A stretch of DNA of 64,000 nt from Himantopus leucocephalus (GCA_003993805.1 RSEF01000001.1:64298093-64362092); one strand, 5' to 3'. Positions 23,420 through 38,306 are shown, counted from the first letter of the stretch. A program made the numbers and translations. The notes: generated by a model not told the origin, from the sequence alone.

Positions 23420-26400
23420 TGCACAAACAACTATTCATGCCTGGGAACATTAATCACTATTGGGTAGAGGTCTAAATCAAAGAAGAGAAATAATGTTTTG
23501 TGCATGCTCAGCACACAATGTTCTAATGTTTATAACTATGTAATTTCCAAACCAAATTTCTTCAAACAAGGCAATGCATCATTCAGGAGTACATTCACTT
23601 CCAAGGGTGATGTTTCAAAATAGAGTGGGTTTGAGTTACTGGGGATGAAACGCATATGAAAAATACCTTAAGTGGTGAAAATCACTTTTTCCCTCCTCCT
23701 GATTGGATAACTCTGAAAAAAATACAAACAGCTGGATTGATTTCTATGAAAGTTTCTAAAACCAATTCAGTCTTGGACTGAGACTGAGCATGAAAAATTT
23801 GAGCCCCAAAGGTAATACTTTTTTGAGAAAGTTATAAATGACTGTGATTTAGAATTGAAATGCCATTTTCAAGCTTGGCAATATCATCACAACCACAATG
23901 CTACATTAACTTGTGTTGTGCAAAGCTGTAGTGATAATAGAAAACCGAATTCTCCTGATTTCAATTGACTTGCAGCAAGTTACTCTGCCAGGGAATCTGT
24001 CACACAAACAGAAAACAGGGGGTAAGAAAAAGGAGAGGGTGAGTAGGACTAGAGAAGAGAAGGAAAAAATAAATAGGAGTGAATGATAAGGGCGGGAATG
24101 AAAAACAACACAAAAAATAAAATAAAAGATAGTTCAGTACAGTCTCTCTCTTCAAGTCCTCTATTTCCCCATGGGAGGTTATGATGTCTATGATCAATGT
24201 TGTTCTTTTGAACATGGTGATGAGCAACACAAGACATGGAGATGGTAAAGAGGAGACAAAAAAGAAGGTAAAAAATGGACTGGAGATAGAAGGAGTGGAT
24301 AAAATAGGGAGACTAAAAGAGAAACGATCAAGGACAGTAATTTTGGAGCTATTGCCAGAATTTCTACAATAGTCCTGGAATGACTCTCAATTACAATTCG
24401 GTAAAAGCTCCACTTAAACCCGTTTTTAGAAACCTGCAAAAACAGGGCTGAGCTAGAAGTAGGTTGTGTTTGTATAGAAGGCAAATGAATTTTATAAAAA
24501 TAAAATGGGTGGAGGAAGAGACAGCCTGGAACTGTCCAAGGCTGCAAGGCATCTTTTTTCTTCTTATCATCTAAAAGGAGACCCAGTTGGTGTTTACCAG
24601 CAAGGACGCCCGTCCAAAGCCAAGACTCTGGCAGTGCCATCTCCTGCAGAGGCTTCTGTTGCTCTGGGCCTGCCAAGGGTGCCTCAGTATGGGAGGCCTC
24701 AGATTAAAGAGGTCCTGAGGGATGAAATTATCCAAGTTTACCATCTTTCCTTAAATTTGTTAACAAACTAAAGTCTTCTTCCAAGGATTCTGCATAAACA
24801 TACTCCTTAAAGATCCTCTCTGAAGTTTCTATAGCTTCTCAAAACTAGAGTGGTTGTCCTGGTTGCTGACCCTACCCTGCAAGAGCTAGCTCAAAAGCAT
24901 TTTAGGCAGCAGTCTTTGACTGAAGCTTGCTTTTGCCTTTACAGAATAGCTCTGGAGCCTTATCAGTTTTCCTCTGCCACCATTTTCACTCTCCTCTGAT
25001 GCAAAACACACGCCCTGTATTCTGTATTTTCTGCTTGTCTCCAGGTAGTATTCAATGAAGGACTCCTCTGTGAGTTGCAGCCACAGGCCCATCTCTTACC
25101 TCCTTCCAAGCCACCCCCAGGGGTTGAGCATCATTCCCACTTTTTCCTGTTTAAACCAGTTGTCACATTACAAAGATCCATTCAGCTTCTGATTTATCTA
25201 GTTAAGAGTGAACTGTTTGCTGCTTTGTGTCCATAACCTCATATGGACAGACAACAGCAGGAAAAATCAGCCTCTCCTCTCCTTCTGACTACAGATATTT
25301 TTTCTCCTTTCCATACTCTTATTTTAAACTAGCCATCCTTGCCCTCTACCCAACAGCAAAAAGAGTTCAGTGACTCATCTCACCCGTTCTGGTCTTGCTG
25401 ACATTTAGAAACAAATGTCAAGTTGATAGCTTGTCTGGGAGACAAGAGAGGGCATTGTCCTCTGCTATTCAAAGAATCTTGGTACAACATTCTTAACATT
25501 TTTGCAATATTCTATATATTACATATCTTAAAAGGTATAAACAATATCAAACTTCACCTTTATTTTTAGCAAATCCTGAGCAGGTAATAAAAGTATGCAT
25601 GGCAGGCACGTTAAGGATATAGGTAACAAAGCTGATAAGAGAGTGCTTTGATCAATCGTTTTCTTCCTCTCCAGCAACATATTTGTATGTTAGTTTTAGG
25701 GCCATCTTGCATCACATATAAGAAGCTTCACTTAACCCTAAAGTTGACTCATGTAATGAGTGTCAGAGATTGGAGCCCACGAGCAAACCTTTGGTACAGC
25801 GTGAAGGCGGCTAAAGGCAGGTATTTGGCAGTACTGATTCAACATTCAGCTGTTTGAAAAATTTCCATTGGGACTGTTCCAGAGATAAATATCTTTGACA
25901 AACGTGTGCGCATAAATATTTTGATCTGGAAAAATATTGATTCTGTAGAAAAAAAATATCTCCTTAAAGAGAAACATATCTATAAATCTCTATCTGTATC
26001 TATGTCTAAATAGACAACATTTTTGGTGCTGCCATACATCAATAATCATAAAAATGCATTGTGGGAAAGAGAGTTTGGTTGCTTGAAGTTCATATTCTGT
26101 ATATTAGTTGAAATTCCCCGGAGAAAATATATCATTTTAAGTGGTATAAGAGACTGTGATGCATTCTACAGGCAAGTAGCTATATTATACTTTATACTGT
26201 GGCAACTGTGGTATGGCTCTGTTTAATGCATCTCCAAGCTGAATGCTTTTTGCACTAAAATATATGTTTTTTAATTTTTCACAAATACTTAGCAACTTGC
26301 TTTAGGGAGCAAAAACCACTTTCAGCTTGATTCTTTCAAAAACAATAATGAGTCAGGTAATTGCTTGCTAATATGCAGGTGTTTTCAGTAATAAGGATGC

Positions 26401-29400
26401 TTAGTATGAAAGCTGAGCTGGGGAATACTCCGTACTACCAAAGGGAATGGATAACAGGGCAGAAAACTTTACAGGACTGTGGTACTCATTGCCTTCCTGG
26501 TATGAAAAAAGAGTGAGAACCCTCTCTGTAGTGTAACTCATTCTTATAGCATAGTTATTTTAAGGACAGCAAAAAATTCTAGGCATGCTTTATGCTGAAA
26601 GATATTCATGGCTAGGTTGGAATTTCATCTTGAGGGAAGCTTTTAGGGATAATTAAATCAGCTCTGACATAATTTAGGTGAATGGCCTAGGCAGGCAATT
26701 AGAAATGTATCCCAAGCTCAACAGCTCTATGACAAAATATCCAAAGACAAAGTAGACTTAATTGCTTGCTTTTTCCACATTAAAAATTCTGCCAGAGATG
26801 AAAACTAAGAAACATTAAATAATTTGTCCAAAATGCCCACAAAGTCGATGGAAACACAGGCACAATATCTGACATGGATTCTATACGAAAAATACTGTGT
26901 GCAAAGTAAGTATGTCTTGTGGGTAGTGATCACAATGGCTCAAGTCTGCTTTGATCAAAGCCAGGATCTGATCGCAGAATCAGACCTGACAGCCTCATAT
27001 TTAAAAGATTTGAAGACTGAGCAGTTAAAAGTTACAATGGTTATCTACAGCAATGGGATCTACATATCTTGGAATGAAAACAGGGTCTGTGATGCCATCT
27101 AGTCACTTCTGGTTTTAGTGAAATCCGAAATGGCTAATCCTGGCCTTTCTCTTCAAATGGGTGCATACACTTTTGATCACAATTAAAACAAAGATGAAAA
27201 AAGAATGTAAAATACATCCTTTTTTAAACTGTCATGCTATTTAAGCTTCAATTTAGGTTGATTTTGGCCAAATTATGTGCCAAGTTATGGGCTGTTTGCT
27301 AGTGGGCATCATTACACACTGTTAACTCCTTTTGATGAGGTATACTTAGTGAAATCTTTTTTCTAGAGACGTACAAAGGAGCTAGGTGTTTCCAGTAGTT
27401 ACTTTCGGATCAGTTAGTAAAAGAAAATGTTCTGGAAATAGTTAGAGTAGTGTTCCATGTGTCAGCCTTCGGCATGAGACATTGCTTAAGATCTTTCTGC
27501 CCTTGACTTTCTTCCCTTCTTCCCCCATCCCCAATGCTCTCCTGGTGCTTATCAGTCTCGTATCAGTGCTCTACTCTGAATTGCATCTGCGGGTATAATC
27601 TTGCTAAAAGAAAGCAACCTCTTATGGGAAGTTGTGGGGTAAAACATAGAGGTTTTTCTGTGTGCATTTGTGTTAAATAGATTATTTTCCACATCTTTAG
27701 ACCTAGCCCACAGAAATAGGAGAATGGATGGAAGTGAAGGAGTAACTTTTGGCAGGACGTAAATCACGTAAACTAGCTCTGCCACCAAAGGATTCATAAC
27801 GTGAAAAAGCATATTTATAACACTGCTGACAAATAGATTAGCATTTTCCAGTCTTGCACAAAACACGTGTCTTTCCACACAGACTGATAGATTTTTATTG
27901 AGTTTTCTGATTGTTCTATTTTATCACTACAGGCAAGCAACAAAGCCATGAGCACTTCGTTTTAATTGTCTTTCAGGTACTATTGCAATCTTTTGCGTCC
28001 CTTTGTGTTACACCATTTTTAATTAACAGGTTATGGACCTGCTCACACCCATGAGACTCCATTAAATGCAGCTGGATGGTATGTAACGCTTAATGAATTG
28101 CAGCAAAAAATTTGTTTGTCTGTAAATGTACGGTCTTAAGACAGGCTCCAGGTCCAGCTAAAATTCAATGAAAAAATTAATGAAGCTTGTCAGCTTGTCT
28201 AATAAAGAGCACTACTACTCCGTACAGAGCTGGAAAGCACAGAAAATCTTGTCACAGTCTTTTGGTCAGACACGATGAGCATCAAAGCCCAAGCTGAAGT
28301 ATAGACTAGAAACAACTGCTTTTCATTTGATCTAGTTATGTTGCTCTCTTAAACAAATTGAGAAAACAGTGGGTAATATACGTGGAAAAGGGAAAGCTGG
28401 GAGTTTGGTAGTAAAGTGGGAGAGAAAGGGAAGGAGGTAGTTTGCATTTTGGAATAGACAATTCAGTAAGAGGTAAAATGAAAGGAGACCACTGGTGAAT
28501 ATCTGGTGAGTCCACGAGTTGTGAGTGTTAGCACACATATATTTTTTGGTGATCAGAGTTGGAATGGGTGCTTTGTTAGAAACATCCTCCCATTCATAAC
28601 CGGGTCCTTCTGCTCTGTGGGAACCCATTGTGCTGTGGGGCACTCGTTTAACTTCACTTGTATGGTTTTCATTTCAGTTTGAGAAAAGTAGGGAATCGTG
28701 TATTTCAGTGTGTTAACTGTAGAATCCCTGACAATCCTACAAACCTACTGAACTGGTTACTTTTTGCATTTGTTTCTCTAGTGCAATCTGGTGCTATTTA
28801 ATGCTATTTGTCATGCTCACCTGGTGTTCTTTACAGTCGCTTGGTTTGTGGAGGAATATGTTGCTGTGTTGGGGGTTTTTGAACATGATTGCTGTAAAAT
28901 GCATTTATTTTGTAGTCTTGAATGTGACAATTAGAAAGTTGAGATTGGTGCAATCCATGGACACTTTAATGGACAAGTGGTTGTTAATTAATTGGTGATG
29001 AAAATTGCTATAGAATTCTAAGGTTTTAGGTCAGATGAAGAAGTCATCCTCATACAACATTGATGTCCTGCCTATACAGTTTGCATATGCAACTCCTCAT
29101 AAACCTCCTAAAACAAGTTTTTTCTCTGATTACTATTCCTTCAAGAATTACTGCTGATATCTGTGCACAGGAATTGGTGAAGCTACCAAGGAATGAGAAA
29201 TAAATGAAGTATTTTGCAGTATGCCTGGCTTTAAAATCTGAATGTTGCCATGTTCTTCTAGGTGAGACTGTGATGGTATAGGATCCTGGTATAATGGATG
29301 AAGATACTCAGAATGATGAAAGAGGGTTAATGCTGAAAAGTTTTTGAGGCATAGTTTGTCTCAGAAAAAAATGCTGTCTGAGTGGAAAGACAGTTTCTGT

Positions 29401-30000
29401 GTATCCTACTTTTATTAGAACCTTGTTTGTGTCTGATGTGTCTACCTGGGTTCCTGTATTCATCATTATTGGGAAATGTGTAGAAAGCCCTAGGGAACAG
29501 GGGCGGAAATAAGAGAGCTGGTAGTGCAGCTTTTTCTTGGGGTTCTCTGAGAAGGCATTCAATAGTGTCTTTGAGATTAAAGACAGAGAAGCTTATGTCT
29601 TTTTTCCTTGAATTCCTTTTTGTTCTGACTATCAGAAAATCACCTGCTTGTATTGCTGATGCAGTCTTGCATGATGTACAATTTCTATAGCTCTTCCCGA
29701 ACTTAAAGTTTCTCATTGTTTTCAATGAGAGGTAAAATACCACTTGAATGGAGATTATTGGTTACTCTCATCCATCTACATGAAAAAGGTCAGATTTCGG
29801 GCTTTCAAATATGTGATTTCCAAAGCAATCTAATTTAGAGCTTGACAAGATGAAGAGTGTGTAAAGGCAGAAGATATTATTTCAGGGGAAGGAGTTATTG
29901 ATATGTAGATGGGACAGTAGACTAAAACTTGTTTTACTATAGAAGTATAGAAGTCCCACCAGTGGGGCTGGCAGTCACACACCGTAAGGACTAGCAGGTC
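23420..30000. other. Gene-free unique sequence
   Basis: No gene is recognised. The 160-codon minus-strand frame at 24194-24676 has no recognisable domain. Its C-terminal half is a hydrophobic, Ser/Leu/Phe-rich stretch encoded by a purine-rich plus strand, so I regard it as compositional. The block 28020-28210 is rich in TAAT/ATTA words and may be conserved non-coding DNA. Confidence 0.45.
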
Positions 30001-33000
30001 GCCTGGCCTCATTTGTTCTCTTCCTTTCCTACCAGTAGCCGACTGCAGAGTAGGGAGCATCTGAGACGAGACAAGAGCCACAGACTTGGTAGAAAATCTC
30101 CATCTACCCATCCTGTGTAAACAACAGAACATGCGTGAGAGATACAAGAACGGGAAGGATAGAGGTGGGATGGCCAGTTCCTCATCAGCTCCCCTCAGTC
30201 TACCATTCTCCAGCCTTCACAGGAAAAAGAAAAGTCACTAGAAATGAGACACAGAAGTGGAGCACCATTGTTCAATAGTAAATAGAGAAAAAAGAGAGGT
30301 TATGCAGAGAAAAAAAATGGAACAGAAGGAGAACAAAGCAGCAAGAGAAATACTGACATTTGTTACACTGTGGCATGGCCTGGAGGTCCCACTTTATGTT
30401 TGTGTACCCTTCTGCTAGCCATTATTTCAAACATTACAGAAATATAGCCATTACCCTGGGAGCATAAAAATAAACAAATCCTGCAAGAAACAGGAGAATC
30501 AGATTTACTGTCAGAGCTCGGAAAATGCTGGTAGCAACAATACATGTTTTAAGGGATGGGTACCATAAAAGAGGACTGTACAGCTTCTTAGTGAAACCTA
30601 CTTAGATTTCAACAACATCCAAGTCCTGAAAGACATCTTTCAACCCCATCAGAAGCCAGGGAGAAAATGTGTCAGTCCTGACTGAAAATAACCTTCCATG
30701 TGCTTGACAGCACAAGAATTCTTCAAGTGGCGGGGACCAAACATGCCAAAACCTGATTGCAGAACTGTAAAATATTTGCAGGCATCAGCAACTACCTAAG
30801 AGAGAAGAAATCAGGTTAGCTAGAAATTGGGTTTGATCATTGTGAGATATACCAGCAAGATAAAATCCAAGCAGTCTCCTTTGAATGAGCAGAATGAAGA
30901 TTCTGAAACAAATGCTTCTCCTCGAGCTTTTTGTCCCCCGTCTCCTTGGGATCTTGGCTCCTGACACGACATACCCTGGGAATATGTGTGCAGCTGCTGG
31001 GGCAGAGATGTCATTCAGCTTGATCTCAGCTTTGGGGGTAAAGGCAGGTGGAAGGACTGAGCATCTGCCGGCAGCTGTGCAAGGATCACATCGCAGGCAG
31101 TACTTCGGTCTTTCCAAGCAGCCGGTCAGAGTTCAGCCCCGCTCTGCTGACTCTTTGAAAAATGAGCATTGTGCTTGCTCACTGGAATTTTTAAGTGTCT
31201 TTCCAGGAATATTTAGCCCTTATATGCAAACACATTTATCTGAAATGCTGCAGGAAACCTCTTATTGGCTCAGAAAACTCTGGATGCAGCAGGCAAGTTT
31301 TTTTAATGCATCTGTTAGAATGTCTAGGAAAGACAATGAGGGAGAGACTGAAAGAGGAAATAATAGCTCATTCTAAGGTTTAACAGGTAATGGGTAAACT
31401 GGTACACAGTGCAGGTTCTAATGTCCTTGTAGTAACAGTGATATAATTATATAACAGCCAGAGAGAGCAGTAATGTTCATTGCTAAATGTTAAGTACCAG
31501 TTTCTAGCCTGTCTGTATTTTGTTATTTTTTAGACTTTTACCAGACTCTATCCATGTAAAGTAATATACTCAGTGGCAATTACATATTTTCTCTAATTGC
31601 AGCAAAAGACATTTCTACCCTTTTAAGAAAGGTGGTAAGGGAAAATAGTCTATTCCTTTGTTTTTCATTAAAGAATTAGTTCCATTTTTAATTCCTTTTT
31701 TTTTAGCAAGTCTTCTAATGCCTGCGTACTTTGCAACAAAGACATGACATTTGTTGAGTTGGGGAAGAAAGAAAAGCTCTAAGCTCTTTGTTATGACTGG
31801 CAAAATCTAGTATATTTTATAAATCAGAATGTTTACGTTCTCACTAGTTTGTAGCTACCAAATGCTCTTTACATGTTCCCTATATGTTGTGCATGTTTCT
31901 AGGCTCCCCTAAACCATCTCTTCTGCATTTTATGACTGTCATAACACTAAAGCTTACCTCCTGTCAGAAATATGGAACAGCATCCAAAGGTCTGAACTCC
32001 CCCAGTGCAGAGACCTGGCACTTCCAGCAAATAGTTTTAGGCCACAGCAGTGAAACGTGTATTATCTTCCCCTCTTGTACTTAGTTCACATAGACAATGA
32101 GAGTCTACTGACAGTATCATTTACTCCATTAGCTGAAACAACAGGGGTTTGTGCTGGCACCCAGCCTCCCAGGGAAAAAAAGTGATTTGTTCCACATGAG
32201 ACTGTTTTGGTGTGGGAGTCAGGGTGCAAGTCCAAGAAAAATATGTGCCAGAATGCCAATATTAAAAGTTTGCAAAGTCAAACTGTGAAGCTGAGGAAAT
32301 GTCAAAATTGTACTCGACAAGCACACATTGCTTTCCCCCTCAGGATTCTTGTCTTGTTCAGTACACAGGATGGGCAATGAATGTGGCAGAAGCTGGCAAG
32401 AGCAGAAGGGATGTTGTCTGCTTTAAAAGCTGGTCTGGGACCTAGGATGGCTGAGTTTTATTCCAAATTCAGCCGCCACCTTTCTACAGGAAGTTGGACA
32501 AAAGTGTAACAATAACTAATATATATAGGAAGCGTGGGTTATGTTGTGAAATTCACCTCAAATCTGCTATCTCTTAACTTGATTGTCATTTCAACCTTAA
32601 CCTTCTTTTAATACATTTTTTCCAAAACCATTTTGATACACGTTGAAATGGGTCCATTTCTCATACCCAGGAATGCTCATTAGCAGTCTGTTCGATGTTA
32701 ATCTGTTGCAAACAAGGGGCTCAGTCACTCATTCCGCTGCAGCCCTGTCTCCAGGAGCCCCGCCATCCCAGTGTCTCAGCCTTACACTGACACATATTGC
32801 AATGCGTCTTGATGACCCAGTGGAGCTGTTCATGGGCAAGCAGAAATCACGCAGGTTTTAAGCCACTATAACCTGTGCTAAGATTTGAATCTGCTCCTGG
32901 CTAGCTCTTCACCAGAACTATGAAAACATTATAGTATCATCTTTGTCATCCATCTGAGACCTTGCATAAACAGTTTGGTCAGGAAGAAGTGCAACCAGGA

Positions 33001-36000
33001 TATGCACATGCATTGTTTAGAGATGTATACGTGTGCGTGTATGGATGATGTATCACAGGCTCACATCACAACCTTTTGTAAGAACACTGCATAAGAACTT
33101 GCTGCTTTTTTACCTTGCAGTTGACTGGATCTTGCTATTTTGCAGTATTAGCAAAGAGGAAAACACATTTTTCTTGAATTGATTTTCCCCTTGTATTTGT
33201 GAGAACACTGGGATCCTCACTGATCTGTGCCTGATGGGAACCACTAGCCAAAATGCTACAGCTGAAGTGAATGACCTTTGCCAATACCGAGTTCGTCTTG
33301 CAGAAACCAATGGACAGGGAAAGAGCAAGAGAGCGAGAGACAGCTCCGACAGTAATGGGCTGTAATTGAGTTCTCAGCCTTGCTTTAACTGCCTTGGTGC
33401 GATTGCCTGTGAAAATTGCTCTGTTTTATGCTCTTTGTTAGGTTCTGTCAAGCCCCATTTAAAATAATGAGGCCCCTTCACTCACTTTCTCTCCGTAGAG
33501 TTCGGAGCAGACAAGAGGACTTTCAAAGGAAGAACAAAAACTCATCTGCAGAGAAGAGGGGGATGTTGTAAATTACTGATACCCAGGATTCTTGCAGAGG
33601 CAGTTAGCCAGGTGTGACCTTGACAAAGGACAAATCAAACACACATTATCCAGCTCTTTCAGCTACGCCTTCTGTTCCCAGGAGGTGCAAACTCACGCTG
33701 GATGCCCGATAAAGCTGCTGCTCTCTAGCAGCTGATCCATCTCTTTCATCAAGTGTGCGAATCCACAACACACATCACAGAAGCAGGACCGATATAAAGA
33801 CTAATGGGTCTTAGAAGGCCCTTTATGAAAGTTGTGTTTGAATTGGTAGCAAAGGCCATGTGTAGAAAGGTGCCGAGCACTCAGAACCAGTGTTTCTCCA
33901 GTGGGAGCTGAAATGCCCACAGTTCCCTTTGCATGTGAGACAGCTCTACCATGAAGTGATTGATGTCATCACCAAGTGCGTGCTGTTACTATCCACAAAT
34001 GTTTAGGTTGCAATAATCTGCATGTCATATAATATCAATCAGCAGATCCTGCTACAGAGATTAATGAAAGGCTATTTTGCCCTCACAGAACTCCTTTTAA
34101 TCACCCTTGGAAAAAAATCTAAAATATGAACGTTTTGGTTTACAGGAAAACAATCTTTAACCATTTTTAATGAGGCAAAAAGGTTTAGAGCCATTCAATA
34201 ATATCCAAGTGCTTTAGAGAAAGGTTTCACATGACTAAATTGTAAAAAAGTGCAAAATATTTTCCTCATTGAAAATACAAATACTTATCCTCTAAGTAAA
34301 AAGATTCATTTTAAAAAGCAATTTCATGTAATGCAAGTTTTTTTGTTAAAACCATCCCACTAGCTCTACTGCTGGACTAGGCACTAATATGATCACTGTT
34401 AGGGCAAAACTTGAACACAAGAGTTCCCATTGTGTTGCTGGAGGTAAAATGCTTCCAGAAAGATAGTTCAATCTGAAAATGTGCGAAATAACTCCAAAGC
34501 TGTGTGGAGAAAACTGATTTTCTTATAAGTCTATCTGATTCAAGATTTGGATTTTCTCCAACACAGCTTACTTGTCAGTAGAGTAGGGAAGCTGGAGAAA
34601 TCAAGTGAGAGGACTACATGCCTTTCCAGAATGTCACTCAGTTGAAACCTCTCCTTGGATTCCAGTTTCAAAACAGTCTTGCATTGCCATAGTATAATCC
34701 ACAAAACACACTGTGATTTGTGGGAGCGTCCCCTTAGGAACAAGGCTGGTGGGGAGACACTGTCCAGTGAGTGAATCCACAGAAGTTGACTCTAGTCCTT
34801 TTTACCGTCAGGAAGAGACAAGGGGAAGAAAGTTATTTTTGATACAAATGGAAATGAGAAAACCAAGTCTGGACACAGGACCCACCAATGCCTGAGTTCC
34901 CTTGTTGGCTTTGATAGACATTCCTTGTGCAACACAAAGCCCTATACACACACTGTACTTCTCACTAATGTGAGAAGACGCGCATTGTTGGGAATACATT
35001 TGTTCTTCCCAACAGGAGTTTTTATATGGCTCAGAACCATTGTTCTGAGACAAAGGTAGGCATAGGTTTAATTACTGCTTCCTTTCCTTGTAGTAAGAGG
35101 ATGGAAAACAGACACAAGTCAAGCTGCCATCAGTATCCTTACTGACTAAATAAGAACTCAGGGCTTGAGGGTGGAGTGGTCTAATATTTCTGGGCTGAGG
35201 AACAAAGAGCCAGTTGATTTGCCTCTATCACAGCAACAACAAACCTCAAGTGTCTCTCACTTTATAACCCTGTTTTGAGAAAGGGGTAGATATCTAAAAC
35301 TGTGAGATATAAATTTCTTTTCTTCTCAGGAGTGGGAAGACAAAAGAAATGAGCTGATAGACTGAAAACCCTCTAGAAGAGACGTAAGTACCTGGCAAAC
35401 AGAGGCCTGGAAGAATTCATCACATGACACCAATTCTAGCCCTGGGCTTGCTTGCAATGTATTAACAAACCATTAGATGTCCCTTTGTGACTTCCAAAGC
35501 TCCAGACAGGGCACAGTCCCTGGAAAAAGAAGAAAAAAAAAAAACCAGGAAAAGCAAAGCTGGAGCTCAATCTGTGCAGAAAACTTTCTGCCTTTTTACT
35601 TGCCCCTGCTGTGGTGGTATTTAGTAAATTCCACCTGTTTAGGAAGGAACAAGCTTCTGCAGTTCATGGTATCAACAAACTACTGCCGTTACACTCTCTG
35701 TGTTAGGCATGTCCTTCTGGGTATGTTGGCCAACATTAAACTTTGAAGCTGTTGGAGCAGTATGTGATGGGGCAGGGAAACAAACAGTGTGCTCTTGGAA
35801 AGTTTAAAAACGAGGTCCAGCTCTGGGATGATTTTTACCTTGCTTACCTGCATTAGGAAAAGGTATCCTAAAATACTGGTCCAGCAGCAACACATGAGGC
35901 TGCCAGAAAACACGACAGGCAGTATGTGGCTGGGAGGGTTTCTCAGAGCTGCTGTGGTCCAGAGGAGGAACTCTCTGTAAGGTGGTAAACAACATCCTTT

Positions 36001-38035
36001 CCTCCCAGGGAGCAAGAAGCTGAGTTGTCTCTGTTCTGGATGCTTGCCTCTTAAGCCATCTTCTCCTGTGTTATCAGCAGTTTACCACATTCAGCATTTC
36101 CCTTAGGTAGAAAGAAAGGAAGTGCAGTTTATTATTTAGTCATAAGTGTAGTTTTATGATCTCTTAATTGGTGAGGAGACAAGAATTGTTTGCCATTCCG
36201 GCTCTGACCACATGCAGAGCTGCAGAAAAAGACACAAGGCTGAGTCTGCAAGAAACCTTGTGATAATTCATTGCTAACAATCCCCAGAGCTGCTGCTTTT
36301 CTTCCACACTATTGCTTTTCAGGATTCATTATGCTTTCTTCCTTCTTCCCTTTTGCCCACTTTCCTTTTGCCTTTTCACAAAGATCCCATTACCAGTTCC
36401 CTCACCTTGCTTCTCACTATCTCAGAATCTGGTCATATATTTTTATGGTTTTTTCTCCCTTTCTTCTGTCCATAACTTTGTTCTTCTGTGTACGAGAGGG
36501 CATAGACAAAGCATTGTGAACTCCAGCCTTTTAGTATGGCGTTTATTTGCCTTCTGGATGGTTTTATCCTTACAGCTATTTATTATTGGCTGTTTTCATT
36601 CCTTGGCATTTCTCAGTGTTGGCACTCAGCTTCCTTTATTATACACACCAGTCAGTGAAATTTATATTCACTGCCCTCTCATAATAATAATAAAAAAGAG
36701 GGAAGATATCTTATTATGCTGTGTGACTTGTGCATTTATTAGCAGCTTGGAAGGTCTCTTTGGCAGTGGTGTTGCTGATAGAGTTTTGGAACCATCAGAT
36801 TTGAGACAGAAAATGGTATTTGTCCTGCAATGACAAAGACTTTACATTCCTCATCTTGCTGACTAGCTTACTGTCAATTGCTTGGTTGCTTTTTATTAAG
36901 ACAATGTTTTGTGCTATTATTTTTTATTTCACTTATATTGCTCATGTACATTTAAAACTGCTGTTCATCTTGCTGCTCGGGGCTTTCTACAGCACAAGAC
37001 GTACATGAACTATGACTTAAAGATGTCTATGGAACAACTGGAGAGCTGGGAACTATGTGTTCACATAGCACCGTGCATTAAATTTTAGGGACTTGGGTTG
37101 AATGGTAGTGTAGAACTAGAGGAAAATAATGTGCTAGCAGTACGTGCTGTGCATGCATTTGCCCATGTCCCAGAACAACACAATGGGGGCTGCCAGCCAA
37201 GCAGAGACCCCAAGCTAAATGAAGAAAACCCATACAGAAGAGTCAGAGGAAATTCTTGCAACACAATCAGTGCCACACAAGTAATTTAAGGGTTACGTTT
37301 ACAAAAAGCTGCCCAGGGACTGGGATGAGGCTGCCAATTCCATTTTACCTGAACCACACCCTGACCTGAGACTCATCTGAAAAGCTGGCAAAATAACATG
37401 CTCTGCCACGAGCCTCTGACATGTTTTTCAGTTTGAGTGTTCACTGCAGTAGCCAGGCAGAAACCTGGAGGCTTAACATAGCTGTTTGCTGCATCATCTC
37501 CTAGGGGAGAGATCCAATACCATATTATTACTATTGGACTCAACTTAAGAGGCACTTTCATCTCTCTACAGTCAATTATTTCTCAGAGGTGGCTTGACTT
37601 TGGCCATGTAAGAACCAATTCATACAAGACTCGTTAGAATTGTAACTGCAGATGGATTGCATCTTCATCATTCTTTGCTTAAAGATTTGTTCTGGGCAGA
37701 ATGAGGTTTGCATTTTCAAAAAAGCAACCCAGCTTCATTTGGGATCATCATCTCTCCTTTACTCTGGCCAAGTCAGTAGCCAGAAAATAGAAGTTAGGTG
37801 GCCAAGCCATGCTGGTAACGGGATGGCATTTGCAGAAACATGAAATCCATGCTGAGATTCACGTGTCAGCCACTGAAACAAGGGAAGTCTCTGCTGATAG
37901 TCTGCAGTTTCAGTTAGATACTACGGCTCAGGACCAGAGTCTCCAGGAGTGTAACCCATTGCTCAAGCTGATTTTATGACTTATGAGGCAGTGCAGTGTC
38001 CAGACAGGTCCTGGGTCACAAGCCTGCTGTGCCAG
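30001..38035. other. Gene-free unique sequence holding the longest chance frames
   Basis: The longest frames in the window lie here: 36312-36833 (+, 173 codons) and 30885-31376 (+, 163 codons). The first is Phe/Leu/Ser-rich and sits on a pyrimidine-rich strand. The second begins with a Leu-rich segment that mimics a signal peptide, but its remainder has no family resemblance and a competing frame covers it on the other strand. I found no credible splice structure around either. The block 33900-34100 is the best regulatory candidate of the window (see findings). A MIR-like hint near 32430-32560 is too weak to call. Confidence 0.45.
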
Positions 38036-38171
38036 TGTTGGCAGCTTAACCCCAGCTGGCAGCTAGGACCATGCAGCCGCTCGCGCAGTTCTCCCCTTCC
38101 CCCCAGAAGGTCAGGGAGAAGAGGAAGAAAAGGAGGGGAAAGGAAAAAACCTCATGGGTTGAGATAGACAG

Positions 38172-38177
38172 TTTAAT
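38172..38177 (-). promoter_or_regulatory. LTR polyadenylation signal ATTAAA
   Basis: Plus-strand TTTAAT reads ATTAAA on the minus strand, about 130 bases downstream of the LTR TATA box, the expected U3/R layout for this LTR. ATTAAA is the commonest variant of AATAAA. Activity is unknown. Confidence 0.6.
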
Positions 38178-38306
38178 AGAACAATAACAGAAAAGGAAAA
38201 TAACAATAATAATAATCATAATAATGATACATGTCACTCTCAACACCCTGTGAATTAGGACTTTGCCAAACAGAGATCTTGGAGTCCACCCCCTGGCCAA
38301 CCCCCG

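Noticed and set aside
24194..24676. 160-codon minus-strand frame
   Set aside because: The C-terminal half reflects a purine-rich tract and there is no recognisable domain.
30885..31376. 163-codon plus-strand frame with a signal-peptide-like start
   Set aside because: The hydrophobic start is short and the rest has no family features. Another frame of similar quality lies opposite on the minus strand.
32430..32560. Possible plus-strand MIR copy
   Set aside because: The spacing of words vaguely follows MIR, but the diagnostic 'cttgggcaa' box is not recognisable.
36312..36833. 173-codon plus-strand open frame, the longest in the window
   Set aside because: Strongly Phe/Leu/Ser-biased because the strand is pyrimidine-rich. 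No domain, no Kozak-like start of note and no splice context. The length is within what chance allows over 64 kb in six frames.
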